64,000 nt of DNA, from positions 1-64,000 of the forward strand of contig JABIKU010000035.1 of assembly GCA_018654845.1 (NCBI GenBank), written 5' to 3'. The notes under the pieces were generated by a model. That model ran no database searches. It saw nothing but the letters and a program-made list of their open reading frames with translations, and was not told the DNA's origin. Both the position numbers and the translations under genes were made by a program. This document shows positions 32,635 to 42,700 of this stretch, piece by piece. Source of the stretch: Methanobacteriota archaeon (lineage in GTDB: Archaea > Thermoplasmatota > Poseidoniia > Poseidoniales > Thalassarchaeaceae). Position 1 is the stretch's first letter. Every line of letters starts with the position of its first letter.

Positions 32635-34797
32635 TCAATCTTCCTTCAGAGCACCATCACGAACACGTACTGCGATGCCTTTACTGAGGAAGGCCATATC
32701 CCTAGCTCCCGTGACGGCGATTCCATGCGCGACCAAATTACCTTCAGAATCAACGACCAAGCAAGGTTGTCCTGGAATTAGATGGGGGTCGGCACCAAGC
32801 ACGTAACCATGCATGACATTACGACCCACTCCGACAAATGGAATCGCATCATCACGTAATAAAACTCGAGCGATTCCTGGGTGGTCGACCTCCTCGCCGT
32901 CAAATTCTTCCCCAAATTCAAGAGGAGGTTGGGAATTCAACATATTGAGGCGTCTAGCTCCGGCTAATGTCAATGAAATTGCTCCGTCCATCAAACGTGG
33001 AGAAATAATGTGTTCATCATTTGAATGAACGTTAATCATTCGGTCGGTTCGGGAACGACGACTAACCATCCCTTCAGTAATTTTACAACCATCAATAGGA
33101 GAAATTCCATTCAAAACCGACAATTTATCTACAATTGTACATCTGTCGAGCCAATTTCGAATTTCTGAAGTTTGCACAGGATTTGATTCTGGAACTGGGC
33201 CAGGGACCCTCCTTTCAACGGGCAAACCATCTAATCCCAACTCGGCCAAATCATCGATGATATCATCGACATCAGAGAATTCTGACCATGTATCATCACT
33301 ACAATCAATGTGGCACCAAGGCGAGACATCTTCAAGAGAATATGGCAGCAATCCAATAGGAGTCGAGAGAAGAATTACTGCCTTGGGTTCTTCTATTAAA
33401 GTCGATATTACTGAATGCAATGCTGTTTCACGCCAAGGAGGAGGAACACCCTCAATTATTACCACTCGCACCGGTTCACCAGTAGATGAATCCCACCAAC
33501 TTCCAGGTGAGCGCCACCTAGTTGCTAACAATGATTTAAGATGTAATATATGAGGTCTAAACTCAATATCTTCGGAAAGATTTTCACCTCCATGTCTAAT
33601 CGGATTTGTTGATGCAATACCCCGCAGTGAACTGATTCCAACTGGCCCTTCATCAGAAGAAATCAATTGATCGATCACCCATAGGAAAGCTTCACGCAAT
33701 TGGGGAGAAGCATGACTTCTCTGCTCTGCTAGTTGCCAAATTTTTCCATTTCGAACAGCCTCTCTACAACGTGCCAATTCCGCTTGAGTTATCTCAAGAT
33801 TATGGTGAGCGATTAGAACGCCTCGTTCTTTTTCTCCCATCGCTCTAACTTCAGCAGGAGTTTTTCCAAATAATGCTGATGATGAAATCGGCCATTCACT
33901 TAAATCCGCCAATTTTAGAGTTCCTGTTGGGGTCATTAATCGATTATCCCTAGCAAAAAGTGCATACGCGGCTGAATCAAATAAATCAGTGCCAAGGGCG
34001 ATGGCAAATGGGAATAACAGTGGGTGGCCGCAACCGAATAGATGAATGGGGCGATTTGGTGGAATCGTTGACCTAGCCGCTAGTAATATTTCGAATAATT
34101 CTCGGTATCTCTGTCTTTCCATCAATGGAACTATCCCCCCGATTGGATGCACTGCAAAACCACGCACATCTCCTTCAACCTGTCCCATCTTCTCACCTGC
34201 AATCGCTCGCAAATCAGGGTATAATCCTCCTTGAATTGGTCCGTTAAGCAATAATTTTTCACCTGCTAATTTCAACGAGATTGGGGCACGAGAAATTGTT
34301 TCTTCAACAGCATTCTCGATTTGCTCACGAGTCATATCAGGTCGTCCAAAAACGTCCAACATCGTACCTACATCTACACCAAGATTCTTTTGAAACTCGA
34401 CAATTTCTTCAACACCAACCTCTACGTCTCCATAAACATAGGATTGGAATGTACCTGAATCGGTCACGATTACTCCGGGAAAATCTAACAAAGCGTGAAC
34501 ACCATCTTTCAATCCAGATTCGTGTAATCGATCATGTTTCCATATCACATATGAATTTGTAATTAATCCTTCAACACCATATCGATCCCACATTTCACGC
34601 GGTTCAATCGTTCGAATGTTAGGATTGACGACGGGTAAAAGCATCGGTGTATTTAGAACGCCGTGTTTTGTGTGAAGTTTACCTAAACGTGCAGCACCAT
34701 CTGACTTCACAATTTCGAACTTTCCGAGGTCTTGAGGCCTACATGGATTCGGGTCTGGCCTGATACTCACAAAGGCATTGCGAGGCCAATTGGTCAT
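32635..34797 (-). CDS. tgtA: Archaeosine tRNA-guanine transglycosylase, zinc-site cysteines missing
   Basis: 720 aa from ATG 34797 (the track adds one TTG codon). It swaps G15 of tRNA for preQ0 on the way to archaeosine. The TIM-barrel catalytic domain has VTDSGTFQSYVYGD (Asp114 in track numbering) and the nucleophile in GTDLFDSAAYALFARD (Asp275). The zinc motif, C-x-C-x2-C in family members such as the Pyrococcus enzyme (FPCSCPVC), reads WPISSSALFG, so all three Cys are absent; the following His (AHHNL) remains. A middle ArcS-like region and a C-terminal PUA domain (~640-720, PGQPCLVVDSEGNLVAHGIAV) follow. It starts on the last base of the acnX stop (TGATG). Confidence 0.88.
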   Translation of the reverse strand: MTNWPRNAFVSIRPDPNPCRPQDLGKFEIVKSDGAARLGKLHTKHGVLNTPMLLPVVNPNIRTIEPREMWDRYGVEGLITNSYVIWKHDRLHESGLKDGVHALLDFPGVIVTDSGTFQSYVYGDVEVGVEEIVEFQKNLGVDVGTMLDVFGRPDMTREQIENAVEETISRAPISLKLAGEKLLLNGPIQGGLYPDLRAIAGEKMGQVEGDVRGFAVHPIGGIVPLMERQRYRELFEILLAARSTIPPNRPIHLFGCGHPLLFPFAIALGTDLFDSAAYALFARDNRLMTPTGTLKLADLSEWPISSSALFGKTPAEVRAMGEKERGVLIAHHNLEITQAELARCREAVRNGKIWQLAEQRSHASPQLREAFLWVIDQLISSDEGPVGISSLRGIASTNPIRHGGENLSEDIEFRPHILHLKSLLATRWRSPGSWWDSSTGEPVRVVIIEGVPPPWRETALHSVISTLIEEPKAVILLSTPIGLLPYSLEDVSPWCHIDCSDDTWSEFSDVDDIIDDLAELGLDGLPVERRVPGPVPESNPVQTSEIRNWLDRCTIVDKLSVLNGISPIDGCKITEGMVSRRSRTDRMINVHSNDEHIISPRLMDGAISLTLAGARRLNMLNSQPPLEFGEEFDGEEVDHPGIARVLLRDDAIPFVGVGRNVMHGYVLGADPHLIPGQPCLVVDSEGNLVAHGIAVTGARDMAFLSKGIAVRVRDGALKED

Positions 34798-36605
34798 CAA
34801 TCCTCGCTTGTGCGAGAAATAACATTCAACTTGACTTTATCATTCACTAGCTCGACACTTATCTCGTCACCGGTGTTGATTGCAAGGGTTGGATCTTCTT
34901 CAAATCCATGAGCATATGGCACGCCAAGGAGAGAAGCTGCGGGTAGAGTCAAAGGGCAAACATCTCTATTGATTATCCCTTTCGGACCTTTTCCAGTATA
35001 GATTAATCCCATCAAAACGAAGGGGGCAACGGTCGAACCAGAACCCTTCGGATAGATGAAAATCGTGTCTTCAATTGCAACTCCATCAAGAGGATGCCCC
35101 GGCTCTTCAATAACACCAGTATCACGATTCACATATCCAAGATAGGTGATTGGGACATCGCTGACCAAGGCCTTTCCTTGTACCTGCCATTCACGTTGAC
35201 TCGGTAAACTCAAGCCAATCATTTCACAACCTCCATTTTGGTATGTTTTGTTGGAATGCATCGGCACCGCGGCTTTGGTATCTAATACTGGTCGTTGCGA
35301 TTCTATCAGCGTTGGATCAAAAGCATGTGCTACGCATTCGTAAATTGGTGCAACGCTGGTCGGCATTCTATTCAAACCAGATGTCAAATAATGTTCTGCC
35401 TTGAGAGAATTTGTTAAAATATGGTTGTATTTTTTCCGATTGTAAGGAGTCACCTCAGGACATGTATCGCGCAATACCAAAGCCCCTGCTTCTTCAAGAA
35501 TATCTATCGTTCCATCCGCTTCGAGCAATTGATGATTATGCCCACTAGTGAATACCCACAAACGGCGGTCTGAAATTTTTTCACCTAATTCCATTCTTGC
35601 TCTGACTGCTGCTGCAGTAGCTCGAACCTCACCCACACTGGCTTGGGGGCAACCGATGACCACTAGATCAACGATTCCTGTTGGCCCTAAGTCACGATAT
35701 CTGCTACGAAGATTTTCATCAGAAAATGTCAGATATCCTTCATATGATTCGACTGCTGGTGCTTCAACTGTTTGACCATCTGCCCATAATAAGGGGCAAC
35801 CATAATTTGCAGCAGCTGCTGCTAATGCTTTTCGCATTTCAAAACTCGCGGTTTTTGGTAATCCACGAATATGTGGCATCATTCCCCAAGGAAGATTCCA
35901 ATCAGGGCGAATTTGCTTACCAATCCAATCACCAAGAATGCTCCAATCAGTTAAATCATCCATTGAACATTCTACGTCAACGAGGATATTTGGTATTCGA
36001 TTGGAATCAATGTGTAATCCCCAATAAGGCGCCCATCCCGTTAATGCAGTAGCGAGAGCTGACAGCCCAGATTCTCGGTTTGTAATCAATGAAGTGTAGG
36101 AATTGGAAAAACAGACTGCATTGGATTCAGCCCATGAACCGATTCCTTCAACCAAGTCTAATTCACTATCATAAGGAGTGCAAGAGAGAGTTGCTTCAAT
36201 ACCAAGTTCAGAATAGGCATGAATTATTTCAAATTGATGTTCTAAAAAATTAGGATAATCGATTCCCATCTCTTCCATTCTGTGTTGGTCACATCCCGCA
36301 GAATTCAAAGTAGTTGGAATCGATACTATCCCCTCTGGGTCACCAGAAATATCTGCCAAAAACTTCCGCAAACCGTGCCCACCGGTGATTACACTTACCC
36401 CCGACACGTGAGCATGCTCACATCGAATGAATTCATCCGCTCCTGCAGCAGATGCGAGATCAACAACTAATCTAGCTGCCTTCTGCTTGGTTGGTCCATT
36501 CTCACCAGCAAGCATCAATTGCAACTCTGTTGGGATGTTCACATAATGGTCGGCGAGACCGTCCCCCTTCAATTCAACGCAATACTCTGTCACAAGATTA
36601 GTCAA
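34797..36605 (-). CDS. Aconitase X, large and small domains fused; possible phosphomevalonate dehydratase
   Basis: 602 aa. Residues ~20-430 match the AcnX large subunit (DUF521): HAHVSGVSVITGG, PTTLNSAGCDQHRMEEMG, LSCTPYDSELDLVEG, NSYTSLITNRESG, with candidate Fe-S cysteines in NSAGCD, IGCPQAS and RDTCPEV. Residues ~460-600 match the small swivel subunit (DUF126): TYLGYVNRDTGVIEEPGHPLDG and YPKGSGSTVAPFVL. Archaeal AcnX is commonly two separate chains; in Aeropyrum it is phosphomevalonate 5-phosphate dehydratase. With mevalonate kinase at 55 kb this role is plausible, but hydroxyproline dehydratase-type AcnX cannot be excluded. The start is TTG 36605 or GTG 36593. It diverges from the ZIP gene across only 34 nt. 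Confidence 0.82.
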   Translation of the reverse strand: MTNLVTEYCVELKGDGLADHYVNIPTELQLMLAGENGPTKQKAARLVVDLASAAGADEFIRCEHAHVSGVSVITGGHGLRKFLADISGDPEGIVSIPTTLNSAGCDQHRMEEMGIDYPNFLEHQFEIIHAYSELGIEATLSCTPYDSELDLVEGIGSWAESNAVCFSNSYTSLITNRESGLSALATALTGWAPYWGLHIDSNRIPNILVDVECSMDDLTDWSILGDWIGKQIRPDWNLPWGMMPHIRGLPKTASFEMRKALAAAAANYGCPLLWADGQTVEAPAVESYEGYLTFSDENLRSRYRDLGPTGIVDLVVIGCPQASVGEVRATAAAVRARMELGEKISDRRLWVFTSGHNHQLLEADGTIDILEEAGALVLRDTCPEVTPYNRKKYNHILTNSLKAEHYLTSGLNRMPTSVAPIYECVAHAFDPTLIESQRPVLDTKAAVPMHSNKTYQNGGCEMIGLSLPSQREWQVQGKALVSDVPITYLGYVNRDTGVIEEPGHPLDGVAIEDTIFIYPKGSGSTVAPFVLMGLIYTGKGPKGIINRDVCPLTLPAASLLGVPYAHGFEEDPTLAINTGDEISVELVNDKVKLNVISRTSED

Positions 36606-36639
36606 GTTGAGAAGGAAAGTTGTTCACGGAGCGGATAAG

Positions 36640-37437
36640 ATGATACCCACGCCCTACGATTTGGCGGCGCTAACTTTGATAATTTCTTTGATTTCGGGAA
36701 TTATCCCACTTCAAATTAAATTTACTGGAAATTTCATAAATTTACAAAGAACCACAGGAATTGCTTCAGGAATTTTAATCGCATCAGCACTACTTATCGT
36801 TATTCCAGAAGGATTCCATATCGCAGGACAAGAGATTGGAGTTGGTATTACTACTAGTAGTGCAGTCCTCGCTGGATTCTTGTTTATGTTGATTTTAGAA
36901 GGGACAGGTATTGGTCACGCAGTTCATGAAGAACATCACGACCATTCACATTCACATGGCCATAATCATGTCCTTCATCCTAATAATCCCATAATGGCAA
37001 TAATCGGTTTGACGATTCACGCCGCAACCGATGGTTTGGTTATCGGTGCGGCGGCTTCAAGCACTAGTAACGGCGTTACGATGTTGGTATTAGTCGCTGT
37101 ATTATCACATAAATTTCCAACTTCATTTAGTGTTGGGGCATTCAGCCTACATGAAAGAGGTGACAAAAAATTGGCTTTCCGGGATGTGATTATTTTCTCG
37201 TTAGCAACCCCATTTATGATTATTATAGCCTTTACAATGATGCAAGATGTCGATTTATTTATTCTTGGTTTGATGATGTTATTCAGTGGTGGAACCTTCC
37301 TTTATGTTGCGACCGTTGATGTTCTACCCGACGTGCATAATCCTGAAACGGGTCGCTCTGCACTGGTCAATGTGCTCCTTGGTGTGGCGATAATGTATGG
37401 TATCATTCTCGCTGTAGGCGATATCGGTCTTCACTGA
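36640..37437 (+). CDS. ZIP-family metal transporter, ZIP9-like
   Basis: 265 aa from ATG 36640 (MIPTPYDLAAL); the track's TTG 36607 would nearly abut the divergent acnX start. About eight membrane helices. A His-rich loop (HEEHHDHSHSHGHNH) lies between helices 3 and 4. The metal-path helices read IHAATDGLVIGAAAS and LSHKFPTSFSVG. These match the eukaryotic ZIP9 (SLC39A9) pattern (VHAAADGxALGAAAS, HKAPAAF) more closely than bacterial ZupT, which has HKIPE. Likely substrate is Zn2+ or another divalent cation. The stop overlaps the convergent methyltransferase by 7 nt. Confidence 0.88.
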   Translation: MIPTPYDLAALTLIISLISGIIPLQIKFTGNFINLQRTTGIASGILIASALLIVIPEGFHIAGQEIGVGITTSSAVLAGFLFMLILEGTGIGHAVHEEHHDHSHSHGHNHVLHPNNPIMAIIGLTIHAATDGLVIGAAASSTSNGVTMLVLVAVLSHKFPTSFSVGAFSLHERGDKKLAFRDVIIFSLATPFMIIIAFTMMQDVDLFILGLMMLFSGGTFLYVATVDVLPDVHNPETGRSALVNVLLGVAIMYGIILAVGDIGLH

Positions 37438-38159
37438 TTCCGTTGGCGCTGAGCTTCTATCGCGACCGCACTGAGTGGTGCTTGTAAATTGAAAGATGGA
37501 ACAAATCCAGTCATTGGAATTTGAACACACTCATCGGCTAATCGAATAATATCATCTGAAATTCCATATTTCTCACCACCTACGATTATTATCACATCTC
37601 CAGTCAGATCTACCTCCCATGGAGTAGATGTACCAACGTCTTCCACTGCAATAATACGAAAACCAGCTTCTTTTGCTTCAATTATTGCTTCGATACCATC
37701 GATCCAATGTACTGGAATAAATCGATGAGCTTTCATTGAAGCACGTTTTGCAGCACTTCTTTCCTGATTATTTAGTTGGGCGTCGATAATGACTGCATTT
37801 GCTCCGGAAACTTCAGCAGTACGAATACAGAAACCGATATTCACTGGATATGCAGCCCCTGCAAGAAGCCAAATAAGTCCACCATTCGAGAATACATCTT
37901 CCAAAGATGAATCGGGATTACGACCGACTAAAGCAAGTATATTTGGAATACCATTATTATTATCACGTGACATACGCCAGAGATCATTTTCAGACCCATG
38001 AATTATTTTAATATCAGACTTTTCAGCATAAGAAATAATTTTTGTAAGTTTAATTGATGTAGCATCTCTCTTAACTAAAATAAGGCTGATTTTTTCATCA
38101 TCCTCAATAGCTGCAAGGACTTCATCTTCACCACATCTCTGCATATTCATATCTCGCAC
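37431..38159 (-). CDS. SpoU/TrmH-family RNA 2'-O-methyltransferase
   Basis: 242 aa. The SPOUT knot motifs are clear: motif 1 PVNIGFCIRTAEVSGANAVII, motif 2 IIVGGEKYGISDDIIRLADECVQIPM and motif 3 SFNLQAPLSAVAIEAQRQR. In motif 3 the usual SLNVSVA is changed to SFNLQAP. The N-terminal ~85 residues form a substrate-binding region (ISLILVKRDATSIKL). It uses SAM to methylate a ribose in rRNA or tRNA; the target is unknown. Ends 7 nt inside the ZIP gene tail to tail. nadE is 29 nt upstream on the same strand. Confidence 0.88.
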   Translation of the reverse strand: MRDMNMQRCGEDEVLAAIEDDEKISLILVKRDATSIKLTKIISYAEKSDIKIIHGSENDLWRMSRDNNNGIPNILALVGRNPDSSLEDVFSNGGLIWLLAGAAYPVNIGFCIRTAEVSGANAVIIDAQLNNQERSAAKRASMKAHRFIPVHWIDGIEAIIEAKEAGFRIIAVEDVGTSTPWEVDLTGDVIIIVGGEKYGISDDIIRLADECVQIPMTGFVPSFNLQAPLSAVAIEAQRQRNQ

Positions 38160-38188
38160 CTTTAAACTATATCATATGAAACTAAGAA

Positions 38189-38959
38189 TTATCGTTTTGT
38201 ATTTTTAAAAATAGGGATAGGGTGCATTTTATGAGAATTCATTATGTTAAGTTTCAGATATATTTCCATAACTTCCGATTGTCTGTTAGTGAGTTTTGCA
38301 TTAGATGGTTTTGAAATTTCTTCCATTGCCCACTCCAATTCTTCATATGTAGCACCTATTTGATCTTCATCAGTCCTACCATCATTCCACAGGCCGTCAG
38401 TAGGAGATGCATCCTGAATTTCTTGTATGACACCGAGCGACTCTGCCAACGAGTACACCTCAGATTTGTATAAATCTGCGATGGGAGAAATATCAACTCC
38501 TCCATCACCATACTTAGTGAAGAAACCAACGCCGAAGTCCTCAACCTTGTTTCCAGTACCAACAACTATACCATTGAGTAAGCCGGCAAAATGGTACAAG
38601 GCAGTCATCCTTAGCCTAGCCTTAGTATTTGCCAAAGTGAGATCAGATTTATACTCACCAACCTCTATATCAAAAGCAAGGAATGTTTCGGAAAGGTTGA
38701 TTACATGACTAGTAACATTATCCCAATTTGAGTGTAAATATTGAATATGCTTGTTGGAAAGCTCATACTGTGATTCTGATTGATTTATGGGGATATTTAG
38801 GACAACTGTGTGTAATCCTGTTTTTGCACAGAGTATCGAAGTTACAGCCGAATCAACCCCTCCCGAAACTCCAACTACTAATGTTGAGATATTATTACTA
38901 TTTGCATAATCTAATATCCAGTCAGAAATTTCGTTTCCAAGTTTGACCCATTCATCCAT
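38189..38959 (-). CDS. nadE: NAD+ synthetase, ammonia-dependent
   Basis: 256 aa. It amidates deamido-NAD+ using ATP. PP-loop VVGVSGGVDSAVTS, ANTKARLRMTALYHFA, VGTGNKVEDFGVGFFTKYGDGGVDISPIADLYKSEVYSLA, and SPTDGLWNDGRTDEDQIG follow the family order. No N-terminal nitrilase domain is present, so the nitrogen donor is free ammonia, as usual in archaea. With nadM this window holds the last two steps of NAD synthesis. It is flanked on the same strand by the HMA/DUF4396 gene (13 nt) and the SpoU methyltransferase (29 nt). Confidence 0.95.
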   Translation of the reverse strand: MDEWVKLGNEISDWILDYANSNNISTLVVGVSGGVDSAVTSILCAKTGLHTVVLNIPINQSESQYELSNKHIQYLHSNWDNVTSHVINLSETFLAFDIEVGEYKSDLTLANTKARLRMTALYHFAGLLNGIVVGTGNKVEDFGVGFFTKYGDGGVDISPIADLYKSEVYSLAESLGVIQEIQDASPTDGLWNDGRTDEDQIGATYEELEWAMEEISKPSNAKLTNRQSEVMEIYLKLNIMNSHKMHPIPIFKNTKR

Positions 38960-38972
38960 CTACATACCCTCC

Positions 38973-39641
38973 TCAATGACATGCTACTCCGTACTTCTTT
39001 AGTCTCCAATAATTATATGGCCATGGCGTCAAAAATCCAACTAACAACATCAGAGGAATTGCGAAATAGTTCATTCCAAGACTACCCCCTGTGAACAATA
39101 AATCGGTTATTTCCATAGCAATTTCCATCATCAACATCGAAATAAAAGACATTCCCAAAGCAGTTGAAAGAGCATTGCGAAGATCCATTTGCCCTCGTAT
39201 TAAAAGAAATGTTTCGAGCATTACACTAGTAGCTAATCCATTCAATAGAGGAAGAAGTGCATAGAAATACCATAAATTAGAATATAACGTGAGTCCTTCA
39301 GTAATTCCCGATGCGGAATAATATGCCAATGTTCCGAATTCACCAACAGAACATCCAATCAGACACCATTTGGTGTTGCTTGCAGACTGACGCCAGACGC
39401 TACCATCTTTCCAATGATATTCATCACCTTCGCCATCAACTGTGTATCCAATAGCCTTCACCGCACCGCTCAACAAATCTTTCGAAACGCTATCATGTTG
39501 AACCACGGCAGTTCCGGTTTCGTGAGAAACTTCAGCAGATGAAACACCGGTAACAGAGAGTAGACCATCTCGAACCCTTCCTGAACATCCTTCACACGTC
39601 ATCCCTCCGACTGAGAATGTTAACGTATCAACCATGGTCAT
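38973..39641 (-). CDS. HMA domain fused to DUF4396-like membrane domain
   Basis: 222 aa from ATG 39641 (MTMVDTLTFSVGG); the track uses GTG 39686. Residues ~5-70 are a heavy-metal-associated domain with the Cu(I)-binding motif GMTCEGCSGRV. After a linker, SNTKWCLIGCSVGEFGTL matches the DUF4396 opening (HCLTGCAIGE), followed by about four membrane helices and a His-containing C-terminus. Such proteins are linked to copper handling, but the mechanism is not established. No CopA-type ATPase is nearby. It diverges from ileS. Confidence 0.72.
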   Translation of the reverse strand: MTMVDTLTFSVGGMTCEGCSGRVRDGLLSVTGVSSAEVSHETGTAVVQHDSVSKDLLSGAVKAIGYTVDGEGDEYHWKDGSVWRQSASNTKWCLIGCSVGEFGTLAYYSASGITEGLTLYSNLWYFYALLPLLNGLATSVMLETFLLIRGQMDLRNALSTALGMSFISMLMMEIAMEITDLLFTGGSLGMNYFAIPLMLLVGFLTPWPYNYWRLKKYGVACH

Positions 39642-39736
39642 TGGTGATAACGGAGTGTTATTAATTCTCGTAAAGAAATCCTTCACCCTTGGGCGAGCCG
39701 GTCAAGTTCAAGACATAATCTCGGCTCGCAACCTAC

Positions 39737-42700
39737 ATGGCCGTGCCTAATTCTGTTGGTAACCTCGATGTGGTTGCCCTCGAAAAGCAGCTTATGGACA
39801 AATGGAGCGATGAGGAAACCTTCGCTCAGTCCATTGAGAAGCGCCGTGCCGGCGCCAGCCCGTTCACCTTCCTTGAAGGCCCACCAACTGCAAATGGTAG
39901 GCCTGGAATCCATCATGTTTTATCGCGATTGTACAAAGATATGGTTTGCCGATGGAAAACCATGGAAGGACATGTCGTCGAGCGAAAAGGAGGCTGGGAC
40001 ACTCATGGTTTGCCAGTTGAAATCGAAGTGCAGAAACAACTGAATCTGATGTCCAATGAAGAAATTGAAGCCTATGGAATGGAGGCTTTCAACCAGAAAT
40101 GTAAGGAAAGCGTTTGGACTTACGAGCAGGCTTGGCGTGAGATGAGCGATCGCATGGCATTCTGGATTGATATGGAAAATCCTTACGTCACTTTTCATGA
40201 TAATTATATCGAATCAACATGGTGGTCACTCAAACAAATGTTCGACAAAGGCCTACTATTTCGCGGACATAAAGTACTGCCCTACTGCCCCCAAACTGGA
40301 ACGAGTTATTCCAGCCACGAGGTAGCTTTAGGCTACAAAGAAGTGGCTGAACCCTCTGTTTTTATCAAATTTAATCTCGTCGATGATGATGCTTCGGTTC
40401 TCGCTTGGACAACAACACCTTGGACACTGCCAGGAAATGTCGGACTTGCAGTTGGACCAGAGGTGAAATACTCACGAGTCCGTGTTACTACAGCACCTTC
40501 TGATTCGTGGGAAGGGCGTGGCGGTGCTGCAATCGGAGACGAATTAATTCTAGCATCCGATTTACTTAGTTCCGTATTACGCCACCATGTTGAGGTCATT
40601 GAAGAATTCAAAGGTTCAAAATTGGTTGGTAAATCATACGAATCTCTTTTCCCAAATGCGATTGAAGCAGGTGATTCTGAATCTGCATGGACCATCGTCG
40701 GTGCTGATTTCGTAACAACAACCGATGGAACTGGTGTGGTCCATACCGCTGTGATGTATGGAGAAGATGATTACAATCTCGGTATGGAAAAAGGATTACC
40801 TGCACAGCATACCGTTGGTATGGATGGAAACTTTATTTCAGGGGTTCACCCAGAATTGGATGGAAAATATGTCAAAGGTTGTGATTCTGTAATTATTGAT
40901 TTGCTCGCAGCTGATAATCTACTTTATCGCGAGCAAATCTATACTCACGATTACCCTCATTGCTGGCGAACCGATCATCCGCTACTCTACTATGCAATGG
41001 ATAGTTGGTTTGTAAAAATGACTGCTGTTAAAGAACGAATCTTAGAACTAAACGATAAGGTAGAATGGGCACCTGAATGGGTAGGAACTGGAAGATTTGG
41101 TGAATGGTTACGTAATATCAAGGATTGGGCAATTAGTCGCGAGAGATATTGGGGGACTCCACTGCCGGTTTGGATATGTCCAGACTGCAATGGAGAACAT
41201 TGCGTTGGTTCAATTCAAGAAATGCTGGACATGAAAACTGAAGATTCTCCAACCCCACCTGAACTCCACAGGCCATATGTTGACGAAGTCAAACTGCATT
41301 GCCCGAGCAATGGGTGTTCTGGCGAAATGATTCGTGAACCATATGTCATGGATTGTTGGTTTGATTCTGGTTGTGCTAGCTTTGCTCAATGGCACTATCC
41401 ATTCGAAAATGATGATAATTTCACTAACTCATTCCCTGTTGACTACATCTGTGAGGGAGTTGATCAAACCCGCGGTTGGTTCTATTCTCAACTTGCAGTT
41501 TCAACAACTGTTTTCGATGAATTAGCCTACAAACGTTGCCTTTCTCTTGGCCTATTAATGGATAAAGAAGGAAAGAAAATGAGTAAAAGTCGTGGTAATA
41601 CCATCGACCCTTGGGATCATTTCAATCGGGAAGGAGCCGATGCAGTACGCTGGTACATGATGACACAAAGCGCACCTTGGAATTCAACGAATTTTGATCC
41701 TAACGGAGTTCGTGAAACCTATGCAAAGATGTTTTTGACATTGTGGAATGTACACAAGTTCCATTCAGATTATGCAGCTCTCGATGGCTTCGATCCAGAG
41801 GATGAAAGTGCATTCATCCCTATTTCTCAACGAAGTGGTTTGGACAGATGGATTCTATCTCGCTTACACACCGTTGCACATTCATATCATGAACAATTTG
41901 TGTCCTGGGATTTCCACAAAGCAGGAAGGGATTTGGAAGATTTTGTCGTAAATGATTTGTCAAATTGGTATGTTCGCCGAAGTCGCCGACGACTTTGGGA
42001 TGATGCTGATTCAACCGATAAACGCGCTTGTCAATTCACTCTTCATGAAGTTCTTATCACTGTCTGCAAATTGATGGCACCAGTTGCGCCATTCATGGTT
42101 GACAAAATTCATCGTGATTTGACTGGAGTTTCGGTTCATTTGATGGACTGGCCAGTTGGTTCAGACTTAGTTGAAAGTACTCTTCCACCAATGAATTACG
42201 GACTTGAGCAAGAGATGGCTTTAGTTCGCACCCTAGCTGAAACCGGACGGCGTATTCGCGTTGATTCAAATAGACGCCAACGTCTTCCATGTAAATCTGG
42301 ATGGATAGTTGGAGGCCCAGATATTTCTGAATTCCACGACATTCTCGCAGAGGAATTGAATGTTGAATCTCTTACTACCGAGAATGATTTAGATAGATTT
42401 CAGCGTATCGAAGTTCTTCCAAATCGTAAAGCACTCGGGAAGAAATGTCGACAGGATTTGCCATCCGTCCTAGCATTGTTTGCAGAAGCGGACTCAGATA
42501 CGGTCTTGCTTGAAATAGATTCAGGAATTTGTTTCTTCGCCGGTTATGAAATTACTATAGAAGATATTGAAATTCGTCGTGTTGAACAGGATGGCTATGC
42601 TGCTTCAACAATTTCTGATGAAGATATTGGAGATGTTTCATTGGTTCTCGACCTCAGCCTAGATGATGTTCTGCTCTCAAAAGGCCTCGGCCGTGACATC

